NCBI RefSeq assembly: GCF_019352175.1
Contig: NZ_JACBYI010000046.1
Location: forward strand, 1 to 59,897
Length of the DNA stretch: 59,897 nucleotides
DNA from: Paenibacillus sp. S150
GTDB taxonomy: Bacteria > Bacillota > Bacilli > Paenibacillales > Paenibacillaceae
Direction: 5' to 3'
The position numbers and the translations under genes are program-made. This document shows, in pieces, positions 1 to 8,240 of the stretch. Within the stretch, counting starts at the first letter, position 1; every line of letters begins with the position of its first letter. Under the pieces are notes generated by a model, which saw only the letters and a list, made by a program, of their open reading frames with translations, searched no databases and had not been told where the DNA came from.

Positions 1-14
1 ATGGTATTCTTCAT
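1..14 (-). CDS. Start of a gene running off the left edge (partial)
   Basis: On the minus strand an ATG at 14 is preceded by a good ribosome site (AAAGGAG, eight bases upstream) and opens a frame beginning M-K-N-T before the window ends. Only four codons are visible, so the product cannot be named. The start is inferred from the ribosome site alone. Confidence 0.4.
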
Positions 15-340
15 AGTAACAGCTCCTTTCGCATGTAGCTCTGAAATGGTTTCCACTTCCATTTTAACCTACGGTGTGCGAACAGGGGCTGCCTTTCGTT
101 CATCATAACTTGGCTTCCCGCCTGGCTTCAGCAGCCAGCCTTACACCTGAAATGCAAACAGCTGCGCTGCCCGGTTAAGGACGGCGAAGCCGTTTCTGCT
201 TGAAAGATAAGAATTTATATGTTTTGGGGGAAGCGTAGCTTATCCGTTACTTCACGGTTGCGCTGTAAATGAACGAATGGATCGGGACTTCGGCCAAGCA
301 AACTGCGCGAATGCGTTGGCCGCAGCGGGGAGGTAGAGGA

Positions 341-798
341 ATCAAAGGCAGAAGTACCTTTAATTTCGCCCGGAGCCGGCAGACGGTGAAATCAGAGGCA
401 GAAGTGCCTTTGAATTCGCCCGAAGTCAGCTGGACGAGGGAATCAGAGGCAGAAGTGCCTTTGAATTCGCCCGAAGCCGGCTGGACGAGGGAATCAGAGG
501 CAGAAGTGCCTTTGATTTCGCCCGAAGCCGGCTGGACGGTGAAATCAGAGGCAGAAGTGCCTTTGATTTCGCCCGAAGCCGGCTGGACGAGGGAATCAGA
601 GGCAGAAGTGCCTTTGATTTCGCCCGAAGCCGGCTGGACGAGGGAATCAAAGGTAGAAGTACCTTTGAATTCGCCCGAAGCCGGCTGGACGAGGGAATCA
701 AAGGCAGAAGTACCTTTGAATTCGCCCGAAGCCGGCTGGACGAGGGAATCAAAGGCAGAAGTACCTTTGAATTCGCCCGAAGCCGGCTGGACGGTGAA
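341..798. repeat. Tandem array R51-A: nine 51-bp hairpin units
   Basis: Nine head-to-tail units of 51 bp (the first is 50 bp and more diverged). Each unit holds an imperfect palindrome centred on GGCAGAAGTGCC or GGTAGAAGTACC, with flanking TCARAG/CTTTGA arms, followed by a conserved segment ending in AGCCGGCTGGACG. Because 51 is divisible by three and stop codons are absent, both strands show long open frames with a 17-residue period. I treat these as by-products and not as proteins: there is no convincing ribosome site and the conservation follows the palindrome. Two other arrays in this window (21451-21960 and 57186-57746) have the same period and a related core hairpin. Confidence 0.9.
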
Positions 799-855
799 AT
801 CAGCGCGAAATGATTCTTCTCCTCCCCACTGAAATGGCGGGTTACCGACATGTAA

Positions 856-887
856 AAAGGACCTGAAGCAGAGCTTCAGGTTTTTCT
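856..887 (+). terminator. Rho-independent terminator
   Basis: ACCTGAAGC and GCTTCAGGT form a 9-bp perfect stem with a 3-base loop (861-881), followed by TTTTTCTT. It lies just right of the hairpin array R51-A and would end plus-strand transcripts leaving that array. The opposite strand has an A/T-rich flank as well, so it may also act on the minus strand. Confidence 0.7.
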
Positions 888-989
888 TATACGTTTATAC
901 TGTATGCGGACAGCGCGGGATCAGCGGAATCCGCCGTTAACGGCAGCCGCCCCCGCCGGGCTGCCTGCTTTATGAACAGATGCTGCACT

Positions 990-2120
990 TTACAGCGCCT
1001 CGTAGTATATTGCTTCCAGCTCATTTCTGTCAAAGAATTTCGGATGGGCCTTCAGGCCGTTCAGCGAGATTTTGAGGCAGTTTTCCGCCAGCCAGGGCAC
1101 ATCGTTATGGGTGACGCCGAAATCCTTCAGCCGGAAGCGCAAGCCGACCTCGGCCAGCAGCTTATCGATTTCTTCAATAAACCCCTTGGCCCCGGCACCG
1201 CCGATCTCCTTGGCCAGAAGGTCATATTTCTCTCGGCCGGCGGGAAGTGTGTGACGTGTGACCGTCGGAACCAGGGCGGCAAGGCCCTGTCCGTGCGTAA
1301 CATTGCTCAGGCCGCTGACCGGGTGCTCCAGTCCATGGGGGGCAGTGACACCGCATACGCCAATCGTCATGCCGCCCAAGAGGCTGGCAAGGCACAGATT
1401 ATCCCAGCCGTCGAGATCGTCCGCATCCGAATACACCCGGCGAAGGCTTTGCGCGGCGAGACGGACTCCGTCCAGCGCCATTCTGTCCGTTATCGGCTGG
1501 GACAAGGAGGATAGATAGGCCTCGATGTTGTGGCACAGCGCGTCGAAGCCAACGGAAGCAAGCGTACTCTTGGGCATCGAGGTCATCAGCAGCGGGTCGA
1601 TAATCGAGCAAGCCGGTATGATCGCTTTGCAGCGGAGGGACTTTTTGTCCAGCGTTTCCGGGTTGGTCATTACGGCGAAGCCATTGCCTTCACTCCCGGT
1701 GCCGCAGGTGGTAGGCACGGCAACGAGCGGGAGCGCCCGTTCACTGTAAGCCCGGCCGAAGATATATTCATTGATATCGCCGCCGTTGACGGCCTGAAAC
1801 GCGATGCCCTTGGCAGCATCGATACTGCTGCCTCCGCCGAGCGCAAGCACGACATCGCAGCCCTCCGCATTTGCCAGCGCTGCGCCCTCGTAGACGGTCG
1901 TTGTCAGCGGATTGGGCGTAATCTTGTCAAAGAGCACGCTGCTGATTCCCTTCTCGTGCAATAATGCCTCCGCTTTGTCCAGCAAGCCGGAACGTTTGGT
2001 GCTGCTGCCGCCGGTAACGATCAAGGCGCGTTTGCCAAGCCCGTTGATTTTGTCGCCGATGCTGTCGGATGTTCCGCGGCCAAGCACTACATTGACCGGT
2101 AAATGATATTCAAATTTCAC
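990..2120 (-). CDS. Iron-containing alcohol dehydrogenase
   Basis: A 376-residue group III (iron-dependent) alcohol dehydrogenase, which interconverts aldehydes and alcohols with NAD(P)H in the cytoplasm. Visible are the nucleotide-binding GGGSSIDAAKG near residue 95, the PTTCGTGSE segment near 140, and the metal-ligand regions FDALCHNIEAY, GLEHPVSG and HGQGLA with the expected Asp and His residues. Start is placed at the GTG at 2120, seven bases after AGGAGG; an upstream GTG would put that ribosome site inside the coding sequence. It is the last gene of a minus-strand run behind an amino-acid importer, 25 bp after the binding protein. With the upstream aminotransferase, reduction of a semialdehyde (for example succinic semialdehyde) is plausible, but substrate is inference. 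Confidence 0.9.
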   Translation of the reverse strand: MKFEYHLPVNVVLGRGTSDSIGDKINGLGKRALIVTGGSSTKRSGLLDKAEALLHEKGISSVLFDKITPNPLTTTVYEGAALANAEGCDVVLALGGGSSIDAAKGIAFQAVNGGDINEYIFGRAYSERALPLVAVPTTCGTGSEGNGFAVMTNPETLDKKSLRCKAIIPACSIIDPLLMTSMPKSTLASVGFDALCHNIEAYLSSLSQPITDRMALDGVRLAAQSLRRVYSDADDLDGWDNLCLASLLGGMTIGVCGVTAPHGLEHPVSGLSNVTHGQGLAALVPTVTRHTLPAGREKYDLLAKEIGGAGAKGFIEEIDKLLAEVGLRFRLKDFGVTHNDVPWLAENCLKISLNGLKAHPKFFDRNELEAIYYEAL

Positions 2121-2144
2121 AATAAGCCTCCTCACATTTTGCTT

Positions 2145-3056
2145 TTATTTCACATTCACCGTTTTACCTTCTTCAAGCCCTACATAATAATCATCGGTCA
2201 ATCCGTAGTCTGTCAAAATGGTTTTCAGCGTGCCGTCTTCCTTCATCCCGTTCAACGCACCGTTAAGCTCGTCCAGGAAGGCTTTATCGGCAAAGCGTAC
2301 GGCTGCGCCAATCTGGCCGCTGGCCTCGGCCTCGTAAGGGCTGAGCAGCTTGAGCTTCAATGAGCTGTCCTGCGACAGCGTGTACCCCGCAACAATACCG
2401 TCGGTGATTACGGCATCAATCTTCTGCATATTGACGGCGGTCATTAGCGTTGCCTGGTTGTCATATGCTGTCAGCTTGCCTATTTTACCTTCATCAAGCC
2501 ATTGCTGGGCCAATTCGTAGAACGTTGTGCCGGGCTGCGCGCCGACGTTTTTGTCTTGCAGATCCTCTTTAGCGGCAATATCCGAATCAGCGGGAATGAC
2601 GACGGCTTCACCCTCTTGATACCATTTATCGGTGAAGGCGGTAATCTGCAGGCGCTCATCCTTTACATACATCGCATCGGCAACAATATCAATGCTGCCG
2701 TTGTTCAGCTCAACCAGCAGATTGGCGAAGTCAATCACCTTCAGCTGAATGTCGGGAATATCCAGACGCTTGCAGATTTCACGGAGAATTTGGATATCAA
2801 TTCCTTCCAGCTCCCCGGTTTCAATGTTGGTATAAGAAAAGGGGGCATCGTTGGAGGAGCCGATCAGAATATATCCTTTCTGCTTGATTTGCTGCAGCAG
2901 TTCGGATTCGCCGGCGGAGGCGGAAGATTGCGGCGAGGCTGCGGAATCCGTGGCGGCTGGGGAATTTTGCGTTGAGGCGCATGCGGTTACGAGAAAAAGC
3001 AGCAGAAGGCATAACGGGAAACAGGATAACTTTCTTTGGACTGAACTTTTTTTCAT
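2145..3056 (-). CDS. Amino-acid ABC transporter, substrate-binding lipoprotein
   Basis: A 303-residue family 3 solute-binding protein. The N-terminus is a lipoprotein signal: basic MKKSSVQRK, a hydrophobic run and the lipobox LVTAC, so the mature protein is anchored outside the membrane at Cys26. The body carries the family pattern GYILIGSSNDAPFSY, EGIDIQILREI and the interlobe GAQPGTTFYELAQ. These proteins deliver polar amino acids to a permease/ATPase pair, both encoded directly upstream (gap 67 bp). Ligand specificity is not readable; the neighbouring aminotransferase suggests a non-protein amino acid or a polyamine-derived amine. Confidence 0.92.
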   Translation of the reverse strand: MKKSSVQRKLSCFPLCLLLLFLVTACASTQNSPAATDSAASPQSSASAGESELLQQIKQKGYILIGSSNDAPFSYTNIETGELEGIDIQILREICKRLDIPDIQLKVIDFANLLVELNNGSIDIVADAMYVKDERLQITAFTDKWYQEGEAVVIPADSDIAAKEDLQDKNVGAQPGTTFYELAQQWLDEGKIGKLTAYDNQATLMTAVNMQKIDAVITDGIVAGYTLSQDSSLKLKLLSPYEAEASGQIGAAVRFADKAFLDELNGALNGMKEDGTLKTILTDYGLTDDYYVGLEEGKTVNVK

Positions 3057-3122
3057 GGGTGAAACCTCCCTTTTTAGTTAAAAATCCCACATACTATGCG
3101 AAGACGCATGTATAATCTCAAA

Positions 3123-3818
3123 CTAGCGGACCTGTTTCAGCTTTCTCTCCAATAATTTGCACAGCTGCGAAAGGGGAAGGCTGATCAGCAGATAAACAAG
3201 CGCCAAAATCGTATAGGCCTCTACGGTCAGGAAGGCCTGGGATGCAAAGGTTTTCGTGCGCAGCAGCAGCTCCTGCACGGAAATCATGGCCAGAAGGGAG
3301 GTGTCTTTAATCATCATTACGAGATAATTGCCGAATATCGGAATGGAGTTGCGCAGAGCCGGCGGGATAACGAAGCGCATCAGTACCTGCTTCTCGCTGA
3401 AGCCCAGCGCCAGACCGGCTTCGCGCTGCCCGGGATCAATGGACACAATAGCGCTGCGTATCACTTCGGACATATAGCAGCCGTAATTGATCGCAAAGCC
3501 GATAATTCCGCAGGTTGCGGCTTCAAACTGAACGTTGACATCAAAGCCGAGCAATCCTGCAATACCGTTGATCAGCATCGGGACGACATAATAAATGTAG
3601 AAAAACTGCACCAGCAGCGGTGTGCCGCGAACCAGCTCAATAAATACGCCGATTATACGCGGAAGCGCCTTGTTCTTGGAAAGGTTGCCGATGGCCAGCG
3701 GCATGGCCACGAGCAGCGCACAGGCAAAGCCCGTCAGCGTGATAAAGACCACGATGCCGATACCGCTGAGAAGGCTCGGTCCCAGAATTTCAAAAGCACG
3801 CTTAAAATTCAATTCCAT
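3123..3818 (-). CDS. Amino-acid ABC transporter permease
   Basis: A 231-residue membrane permease of the HisMQ/GlnP class. It has five hydrophobic segments and the cytoplasmic EAA-type loop (QREAGLALGFSEKQVL, roughly residues 130-150), which docks onto the ATPase. The N-terminal region ELVRGTPLLVQFFYIYY is a hallmark of polar amino-acid permeases. It is 19 bp downstream of the ATPase gene and 67 bp upstream of the binding protein gene, giving a complete importer probably working as a permease homodimer. Confidence 0.93.
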   Translation of the reverse strand: MELNFKRAFEILGPSLLSGIGIVVFITLTGFACALLVAMPLAIGNLSKNKALPRIIGVFIELVRGTPLLVQFFYIYYVVPMLINGIAGLLGFDVNVQFEAATCGIIGFAINYGCYMSEVIRSAIVSIDPGQREAGLALGFSEKQVLMRFVIPPALRNSIPIFGNYLVMMIKDTSLLAMISVQELLLRTKTFASQAFLTVEAYTILALVYLLISLPLSQLCKLLERKLKQVR

Positions 3819-3836
3819 ATCGCAGGTTGCCTCCTG

Positions 3837-4559
3837 TTACAGAACACGCGCCAGAAACGCCCGGGTTCTGTCGTTTTTTGGGTTTGAGAAGATTTCGACA
3901 GGAGAACCGACTTCTACGATATAGCCTCCGTCCATAAAAACGATCCGGTCAGCCACCTCCTTTGCGAAGCCCATCTCATGTGTGACCACGACCATGGTCA
4001 TGCCCTCGACGGCCAGCTGCTTCATGACCTCCAGCACATCCCCCACCAGCTCGGGGTCGAGCGCCGAGGTGGGCTCATCAAACAACAGCATGTCCGGCTG
4101 CATGGCCAAAGCCCGGGCGATGGCAACGCGCTGCTGCTGGCCGCCGGACAGCGAGGAGGGATAGCTGTCTTCCTTGCTCTCAAGTCCGACCTTGCGCAGC
4201 AGCTCCCTGGCTTGCGTTATCGCCTCTTTATGCGGCAGCTTGTTCAGCTGCATTGGCGCGTACATGATATTTTCCAATACCGTTTTCAGCGGAAAAAGGT
4301 TGAATTTCTGAAAAACCATTCCTGCCCGCTTTCTGTATTCGGTGACCTGCTTCCCCAGCTTCGTGATGTCCTGCTCCTGGTAGAGTATCTCGCCGCCGCC
4401 CGGATGCTCCAGCAGATTAATGCAGCGGAGCATCGTGCTTTTTCCCGATCCGGAAGGACCGATGACGACGACAACCTCTCCTTTTTGTACAGAGAGATTG
4501 ATATCCCTCAGCACCTCCAGGTCGCCAAAGGATTTTGAAAGGTTTTTAATCTCCAGCAT
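3837..4559 (-). CDS. Amino-acid ABC transporter ATP-binding protein
   Basis: The ATPase of the importer, about 240 residues, GlnQ-like. Visible are Walker A GPSGSGKST near residue 35, Q-loop, signature LSGGQQQR, Walker B LLFDEP followed by TSALD, and the switch His in VVVTHEMGFAKEVADRI. The MLEIKNLSKSFG start at 4559 matches the family; a GTG four codons upstream (4571) is also possible but sits one base after the AAGGAG. A terminator-like hairpin at 4641-4672 separates it from the upstream kinase-like gene, so the importer may have its own promoter in that gap. Confidence 0.93.
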   Translation of the reverse strand: MLEIKNLSKSFGDLEVLRDINLSVQKGEVVVVIGPSGSGKSTMLRCINLLEHPGGGEILYQEQDITKLGKQVTEYRKRAGMVFQKFNLFPLKTVLENIMYAPMQLNKLPHKEAITQARELLRKVGLESKEDSYPSSLSGGQQQRVAIARALAMQPDMLLFDEPTSALDPELVGDVLEVMKQLAVEGMTMVVVTHEMGFAKEVADRIVFMDGGYIVEVGSPVEIFSNPKNDRTRAFLARVL

Positions 4560-4625
4560 GCACCTACTCACGCTCCTTCCTGCTTATCTGTCTATGAATA
4601 TTACCTTTTGTGGAAGCTTTACCCC

Positions 4626-4672
4626 CAAAAATTAAACAAGGCGGAGTGCTTTCCGTCAAGAAAGACTCCGCG
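4626..4672 (-). terminator. Terminator-like hairpin after the kinase-like gene
   Basis: Read on the minus strand, GCGGAGTCTTTC pairs with GAAAGCACTCCGC (4641-4672), then a T-rich tail TTGTTTAATTTTTG follows. It lies between the kinase-like gene and the ABC ATPase gene and could end or attenuate transcription between them. Confidence 0.55.
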
Positions 4673-4702
4673 CAGATGAAATTAAGTATCCAAGTGTTGC
4701 CG

Positions 4703-5305
4703 TTATTTGAGGTTGAACCTTTTCTTGATGATATCCACGAGCACCTCGCAGGTCCCGTCGACGCCCAGCAGGCTGGAATCAATCATCACATGCTTATAAT
4801 CCTTGTCTGACATGGAATAGCCGCAATAATGCCTGTGATACGACTCCCTGGCTTTATCTACATCCATAATCATTTTTTTCGCCTCGGCGGGCTGCATGTT
4901 CAGCCTTTCCACACAGTTGCGGTGCCTGGCGTCATAAGGCGCGTAAATGAACACGTTGATGATGTTTTTTCTGTCCTTGAGGATGTGGTCCGAGCATCTT
5001 CCTACGATAATGCAGGAGCCTTTATCCGCCAGGTCGGTTATGATCTTCTGCTGGGAGGCGAATATGGTGTCCTGAACGGCGGTGGTTCCCATGCCCAGGG
5101 GATAGCTCATATTGAAAAAGACGGACTTCGCGCTTTCCTCGACATCGCTGACGGTGGATACGGGCAGATTCAGGCTTTTCGCCGTCCAGTCCACAATGTC
5201 TCTGTCGTAATATTCAATGCCCAGCCTTTCACTGACTTTCCGCGCGATCGGGCGGCCCAGACTGCCGAACTGCCGCGCAACGGTAACCACATATTTTTCT
5301 TCCAT
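4703..5305 (-). CDS. Cytidylate kinase-like family protein
   Basis: A 200-residue P-loop protein of the cytidylate-kinase-like family. The N-terminus ITVARQFGS-type motif (here VVTVARQFGSLGRPIARKV) replaces a classical Walker A, and a YYDRDIVDWTA segment follows, as in this family. Downstream are CIIVGRCSDHIL and an Arg-rich lid region. True CMP kinases phosphorylate CMP/dCMP, but this shorter family is often next to transporters and its substrate is unknown. Start is placed at the ATG at 5305, eight bases after AGAAGAGG; a more upstream ATG (5356) has no ribosome site. It lies 146 bp after the aminotransferase gene. Confidence 0.8.
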   Translation of the reverse strand: MEEKYVVTVARQFGSLGRPIARKVSERLGIEYYDRDIVDWTAKSLNLPVSTVSDVEESAKSVFFNMSYPLGMGTTAVQDTIFASQQKIITDLADKGSCIIVGRCSDHILKDRKNIINVFIYAPYDARHRNCVERLNMQPAEAKKMIMDVDKARESYHRHYCGYSMSDKDYKHVMIDSSLLGVDGTCEVLVDIIKKRFNLK

Positions 5306-5450
5306 AATACGAACCTCTTCTCTCTGATCAGGAGTTTCATTGAATGGCTTATTCATATTATAGAATAAATAACAGGCTTGCCAATGTGCATCCGTACCAA
5401 GGATTCCGCTTCACTTTATATCCTGCATACAATGGGGTGAGTGAAGGCCT

Positions 5451-6824
5451 TTAATCTACCTTTTCAAGGGCGGGCGTGAGGGCGTCAAGCGCAGCTTCAA
5501 AAATGTCCAGGCCGGCCTTCAGCTGCCCATCGCTGATGACCAGAGGGGCCAGGAAACGGATCACATTGTTGTGCGTGCCTGCACTCTCGATCATCAAGCC
5601 GCGGGTAGCGGCTTCGGCTACAAGCCGGGATACCAGGCCGGGGTTGGGCTCCCTGCTTGCTTTGTCCTTCACAAATTCGATGCCCAGCATTGCGCCAAGA
5701 CCCCGCACATCCCCGACCGCCTCATAGCGTTCTTTCCAGACCAGATATCTGTCGGCAACGGTTTTGCCGATTTCCAGCGCGCGGTCGGCCAGGCGGTCGC
5801 GCTGCATAATTTCCAGCACCTTAAGACCGGCGGCGCAGGCCAGCGGGTTGCCGCAAAAGGTTCCGCCGATCGTACTGGCGGGCGCGGCTTCCATAATTTC
5901 CTCCCTTGCTATAATTGCGCTGAGCGGCACGCCTGCGGCAATGGACTTGGCGGCGGTCACAATATCGGGCATGGCCCCGGCTTCTTTCCAGTATTCACTG
6001 GCGAACAGCCGGCCGGTTCTGCCGAATCCGGTCTGGATCTCATCCGCGATCAGCAGGATGCCGTGCCTGTCGCAGATGCTGCGCACCGCCTTGATCCATT
6101 CGAGAGGAGCCGGTATGAAGCCGCCCTCGCCTTGTACAGGCTCGATCACCATCGCTGCGACATGCTGCGCGGGCGAGCATTGCTCGAATACCTCCTCGAG
6201 CTTGGAGATATAGTAGGGGATGGCCGCCTGCTCGGACATGCCGGCCGGCTTCCGGTACAGGTAAGGGAACTCGGCGCGGTACACGCCATCGGGGAACGGC
6301 CCCATGCCAGATGCGTACATTTTTTTGGCGGTCATGGCCATCGTCAGCATTGTCCGGCCATGGAAAGCGCCGGAGAAGACGATAATGTTGGGGCGCCCGG
6401 TGAAGGCCTTGGCCAGCTTTACCGCGTTTTCAACCGCTTCGGCGCCGCTGTTGGCAAAAAAAGCCTTCTTGCTGTCGCCTATGACAGGCGTGCAGGCGCT
6501 CAGCTTCTCCGACAGCTCCACATAGCCCCTGTGGGTTACGATGTTGAACATTCCATGGAAGTAGTCATCGGCCTGCGCTTTGACCGCTTCGACAACCTCC
6601 GGGTGGGAATAGCCGATGTTGAGCACCCCGACGCCGCCGATCCAGTCGACAAAACGGTTTCCGTCCACGTCCTCAAGCATGGCCCCCTGTCCGCGTTCGA
6701 TCACGACGGGATAGGCGCATTTAATGGCGGACGGTATCGTTTTCGCCCTTCTGGCCAGAAGGGCGGCCGCCTTCGGTCCGGGCAGCTGTCCGGTAACTAT
6801 TTCAGGCAATGCGTCTTTTAACAT
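5451..6824 (-). CDS. gabT: Class III aminotransferase, 4-aminobutyrate type
   Basis: A 457-residue PLP-dependent class III transaminase. It shows FFANSGAEAVENAVKLA, the FSGAFHGRT segment, LLIADEIQTGFGRTG with the PLP-ring Asp, and the Schiff-base Lys in TAAKSIAAGVPLSA, followed by GTFCGNPLACAAG. This pattern fits GABA/5-aminovalerate aminotransferases, which pass the amino group of an omega-amino acid to 2-oxoglutarate, leaving a semialdehyde. Start is the ATG at 6824, eight bases after GAGGAG; upstream in-frame GTG/ATG codons crowd the ribosome site. It is the promoter-proximal gene of the minus-strand island and diverges from a PucR-type regulator. The symbol is by family likeness. Confidence 0.85.
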   Translation of the reverse strand: MLKDALPEIVTGQLPGPKAAALLARRAKTIPSAIKCAYPVVIERGQGAMLEDVDGNRFVDWIGGVGVLNIGYSHPEVVEAVKAQADDYFHGMFNIVTHRGYVELSEKLSACTPVIGDSKKAFFANSGAEAVENAVKLAKAFTGRPNIIVFSGAFHGRTMLTMAMTAKKMYASGMGPFPDGVYRAEFPYLYRKPAGMSEQAAIPYYISKLEEVFEQCSPAQHVAAMVIEPVQGEGGFIPAPLEWIKAVRSICDRHGILLIADEIQTGFGRTGRLFASEYWKEAGAMPDIVTAAKSIAAGVPLSAIIAREEIMEAAPASTIGGTFCGNPLACAAGLKVLEIMQRDRLADRALEIGKTVADRYLVWKERYEAVGDVRGLGAMLGIEFVKDKASREPNPGLVSRLVAEAATRGLMIESAGTHNNVIRFLAPLVISDGQLKAGLDIFEAALDALTPALEKVD

Positions 6825-6868
6825 GATCATCACTCCTCGTATAAAAAAAACGGCAACTCTTACTGTTT

Positions 6869-6896
6869 AGTATAGTTCAAAGCCCATCCTTATCAA
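6869..6896 (-). promoter_or_regulatory. Putative promoter of the aminotransferase operon
   Basis: On the minus strand TTGATA (6896-6891) is followed after 16 bases by TATACT (6874-6869), about 45 bases before the aminotransferase start. A similar TATACT lies in the opposite direction at 6958-6963, so the two divergent units have near-mirror promoters. Confidence 0.45.
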
Positions 6897-6935
6897 CGGT
6901 ATGTCCACACATGAAAGCAGCGTGATAATTGTACT

Positions 6936-6963
6936 TTGAATACAAATCAAACTATCCTATACT
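6936..6963 (+). promoter_or_regulatory. Putative promoter of the PucR-type regulator
   Basis: TTGAAT (6936-6941), 16-base spacer, TATACT (6958-6963), 31 bases upstream of the regulator's ATG. The AGTATAG/CTATACT segments around both divergent promoters are inverted copies and could be an operator for the regulator. Confidence 0.45.
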
Positions 6964-6994
6964 GTGAAAAAACAGAAAAGGAGGCGACGGCGAA

Positions 6995-8113
6995 ATGCAT
7001 ATTCAAATCCGCACCCTGTTTGAGGCTTCCAAAACGAAATACAAGCTGGCCCTCTGCGGCGGACAAAGCGGCTTGAGCAATTCCGCTTCCTGGGTGTACC
7101 TGGCCGAGGATATTCAGAACATTTCGTTCCTGAAGGGCGGCGAGCTGATAATAACGACAGGGCTGTTCATCCAGAGCGGCGTTACGTTGCCTCAGTTCAT
7201 CCGTACCCTGGCAGCGTGCAATTGCAGCGGTATCTTGCTGAACACCGGCAAATATATTCATCCGGAGGATATCACTGCGGAAATTATCGAGTTCTGCGAG
7301 ATCAACCGGTTTCCAATCTTCACAATGCCATGGGAGATTTATTTGGTGGAAATTATGCAGGATTACTGCGGCATGTTTTTACAGGCCAACCAGCGGTTTG
7401 ATTCGCTCAGCGCGGCGTTTCAGAATGCGATTTACCAAATTCCTGTGCCGGAAAATATACTGCGCACGATCAACCAGTTCGGCTTCGCCACTCTGGGGGA
7501 ATACCGGGTTATTTTAATCCGCCATTTGCATGAAACAACCAGGATCACCTCGCCGCTCAACAGCTACGGGCTGAAATACCATGTGTTTGATCACGATAAT
7601 CTGCAAATTTTGATCATCGATATGATGCAGAAGTCGCTTTCTCTCGAAGAGATTATTAAGCTGCTCTGTTATTACGACAACATTACGCTGGGCATCAGCG
7701 ATGTGGTGCATTCGCTTGCCGAAATCGGCCTGTGCTACAGGCACGCCCGCTTTTCCCTAGCCGCAGCCGAATTCTGGGAGCGGCCGCAGGTGCAGTTTGA
7801 CGAGCTTGGTCTGTTCCAGCTGCTGTTCTGCACCACAGAGCCTGCCTTGCTGGAATCCATTTACCACAGGTATCTGGGCAAGCTGGAAAAATACGATCTG
7901 GAGCATGATACCGACTATCTGAACACCTTGCGGATCTATATGCTGTCCGACTGCAATTTGCTGGAAACCGCCTCCCGCATGCATGCGCACCGCAATACCA
8001 TTGTCTACCGCATCCGCAAAATAAAGGACCTGCTGGACACCGAGCTGAACGACTCCCTGATAAAATTCAACCTTATGATGGCCTTCTATATTAAAGAATA
8101 TCTCTCTATGTAG
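6995..8113 (+). CDS. PucR family transcriptional regulator
   Basis: A 372-residue regulator. The N-terminal ~125 residues match the PucR purine-catabolism domain (LAEDIQNISFLKGGELIITTG), and the C-terminus carries the PucR-type helix-turn-helix, with NLLETASRMHAHRNTIVYRIRKI near residues 325-347. Proteins of this class usually activate a divergent catabolic operon on sensing a metabolite. The gene has a GGAGG ribosome site and is divergent from the aminotransferase operon, so regulation of that island is the natural inference. The effector is unknown. Confidence 0.9.
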   Translation: MHIQIRTLFEASKTKYKLALCGGQSGLSNSASWVYLAEDIQNISFLKGGELIITTGLFIQSGVTLPQFIRTLAACNCSGILLNTGKYIHPEDITAEIIEFCEINRFPIFTMPWEIYLVEIMQDYCGMFLQANQRFDSLSAAFQNAIYQIPVPENILRTINQFGFATLGEYRVILIRHLHETTRITSPLNSYGLKYHVFDHDNLQILIIDMMQKSLSLEEIIKLLCYYDNITLGISDVVHSLAEIGLCYRHARFSLAAAEFWERPQVQFDELGLFQLLFCTTEPALLESIYHRYLGKLEKYDLEHDTDYLNTLRIYMLSDCNLLETASRMHAHRNTIVYRIRKIKDLLDTELNDSLIKFNLMMAFYIKEYLSM

Positions 8114-8139
8114 GTGAATTGCCGGCATCCCCCGGCAGC

Positions 8140-8184
8140 AAAAAAACCTTCGCTGCCCAGCCGGGCTGGCAACGGAGGTTTTTT
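8140..8184. terminator. Bidirectional terminator
   Basis: AAAAAAACC TTCG-TGCC on the left pairs with GGCA-CGGA-GGTTTTTT on the right, giving a long stem with A-run and T-run flanks. It serves both the PucR gene (plus) and the convergent oxidoreductase (minus). Confidence 0.85.
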
Positions 8185-8240
8185 GCAGTGCCGTTTCATT
8201 GAACGGACAAGTATAAACGGTACGGCCGGGCTTTATCCTT

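Noticed and set aside
269..832. 187-codon open frame with 17-residue repeats over array A (and counterparts over arrays B and C, both strands)
   Set aside because: Period of 51 divides by three and units lack stops, so long frames are automatic. No convincing ribosome site, several frames open at once, and conservation follows the palindrome.
942..965. GGCAGCC/GGGCTGCC hairpin as terminator of the alcohol dehydrogenase gene
   Set aside because: No T-run follows on the minus strand; stem short and GC-only.
5571..6821. 416-codon plus-strand frame
   Set aside because: Lies exactly opposite the aminotransferase gene, has no start signal and an atypical Arg/His/Gly-rich composition.
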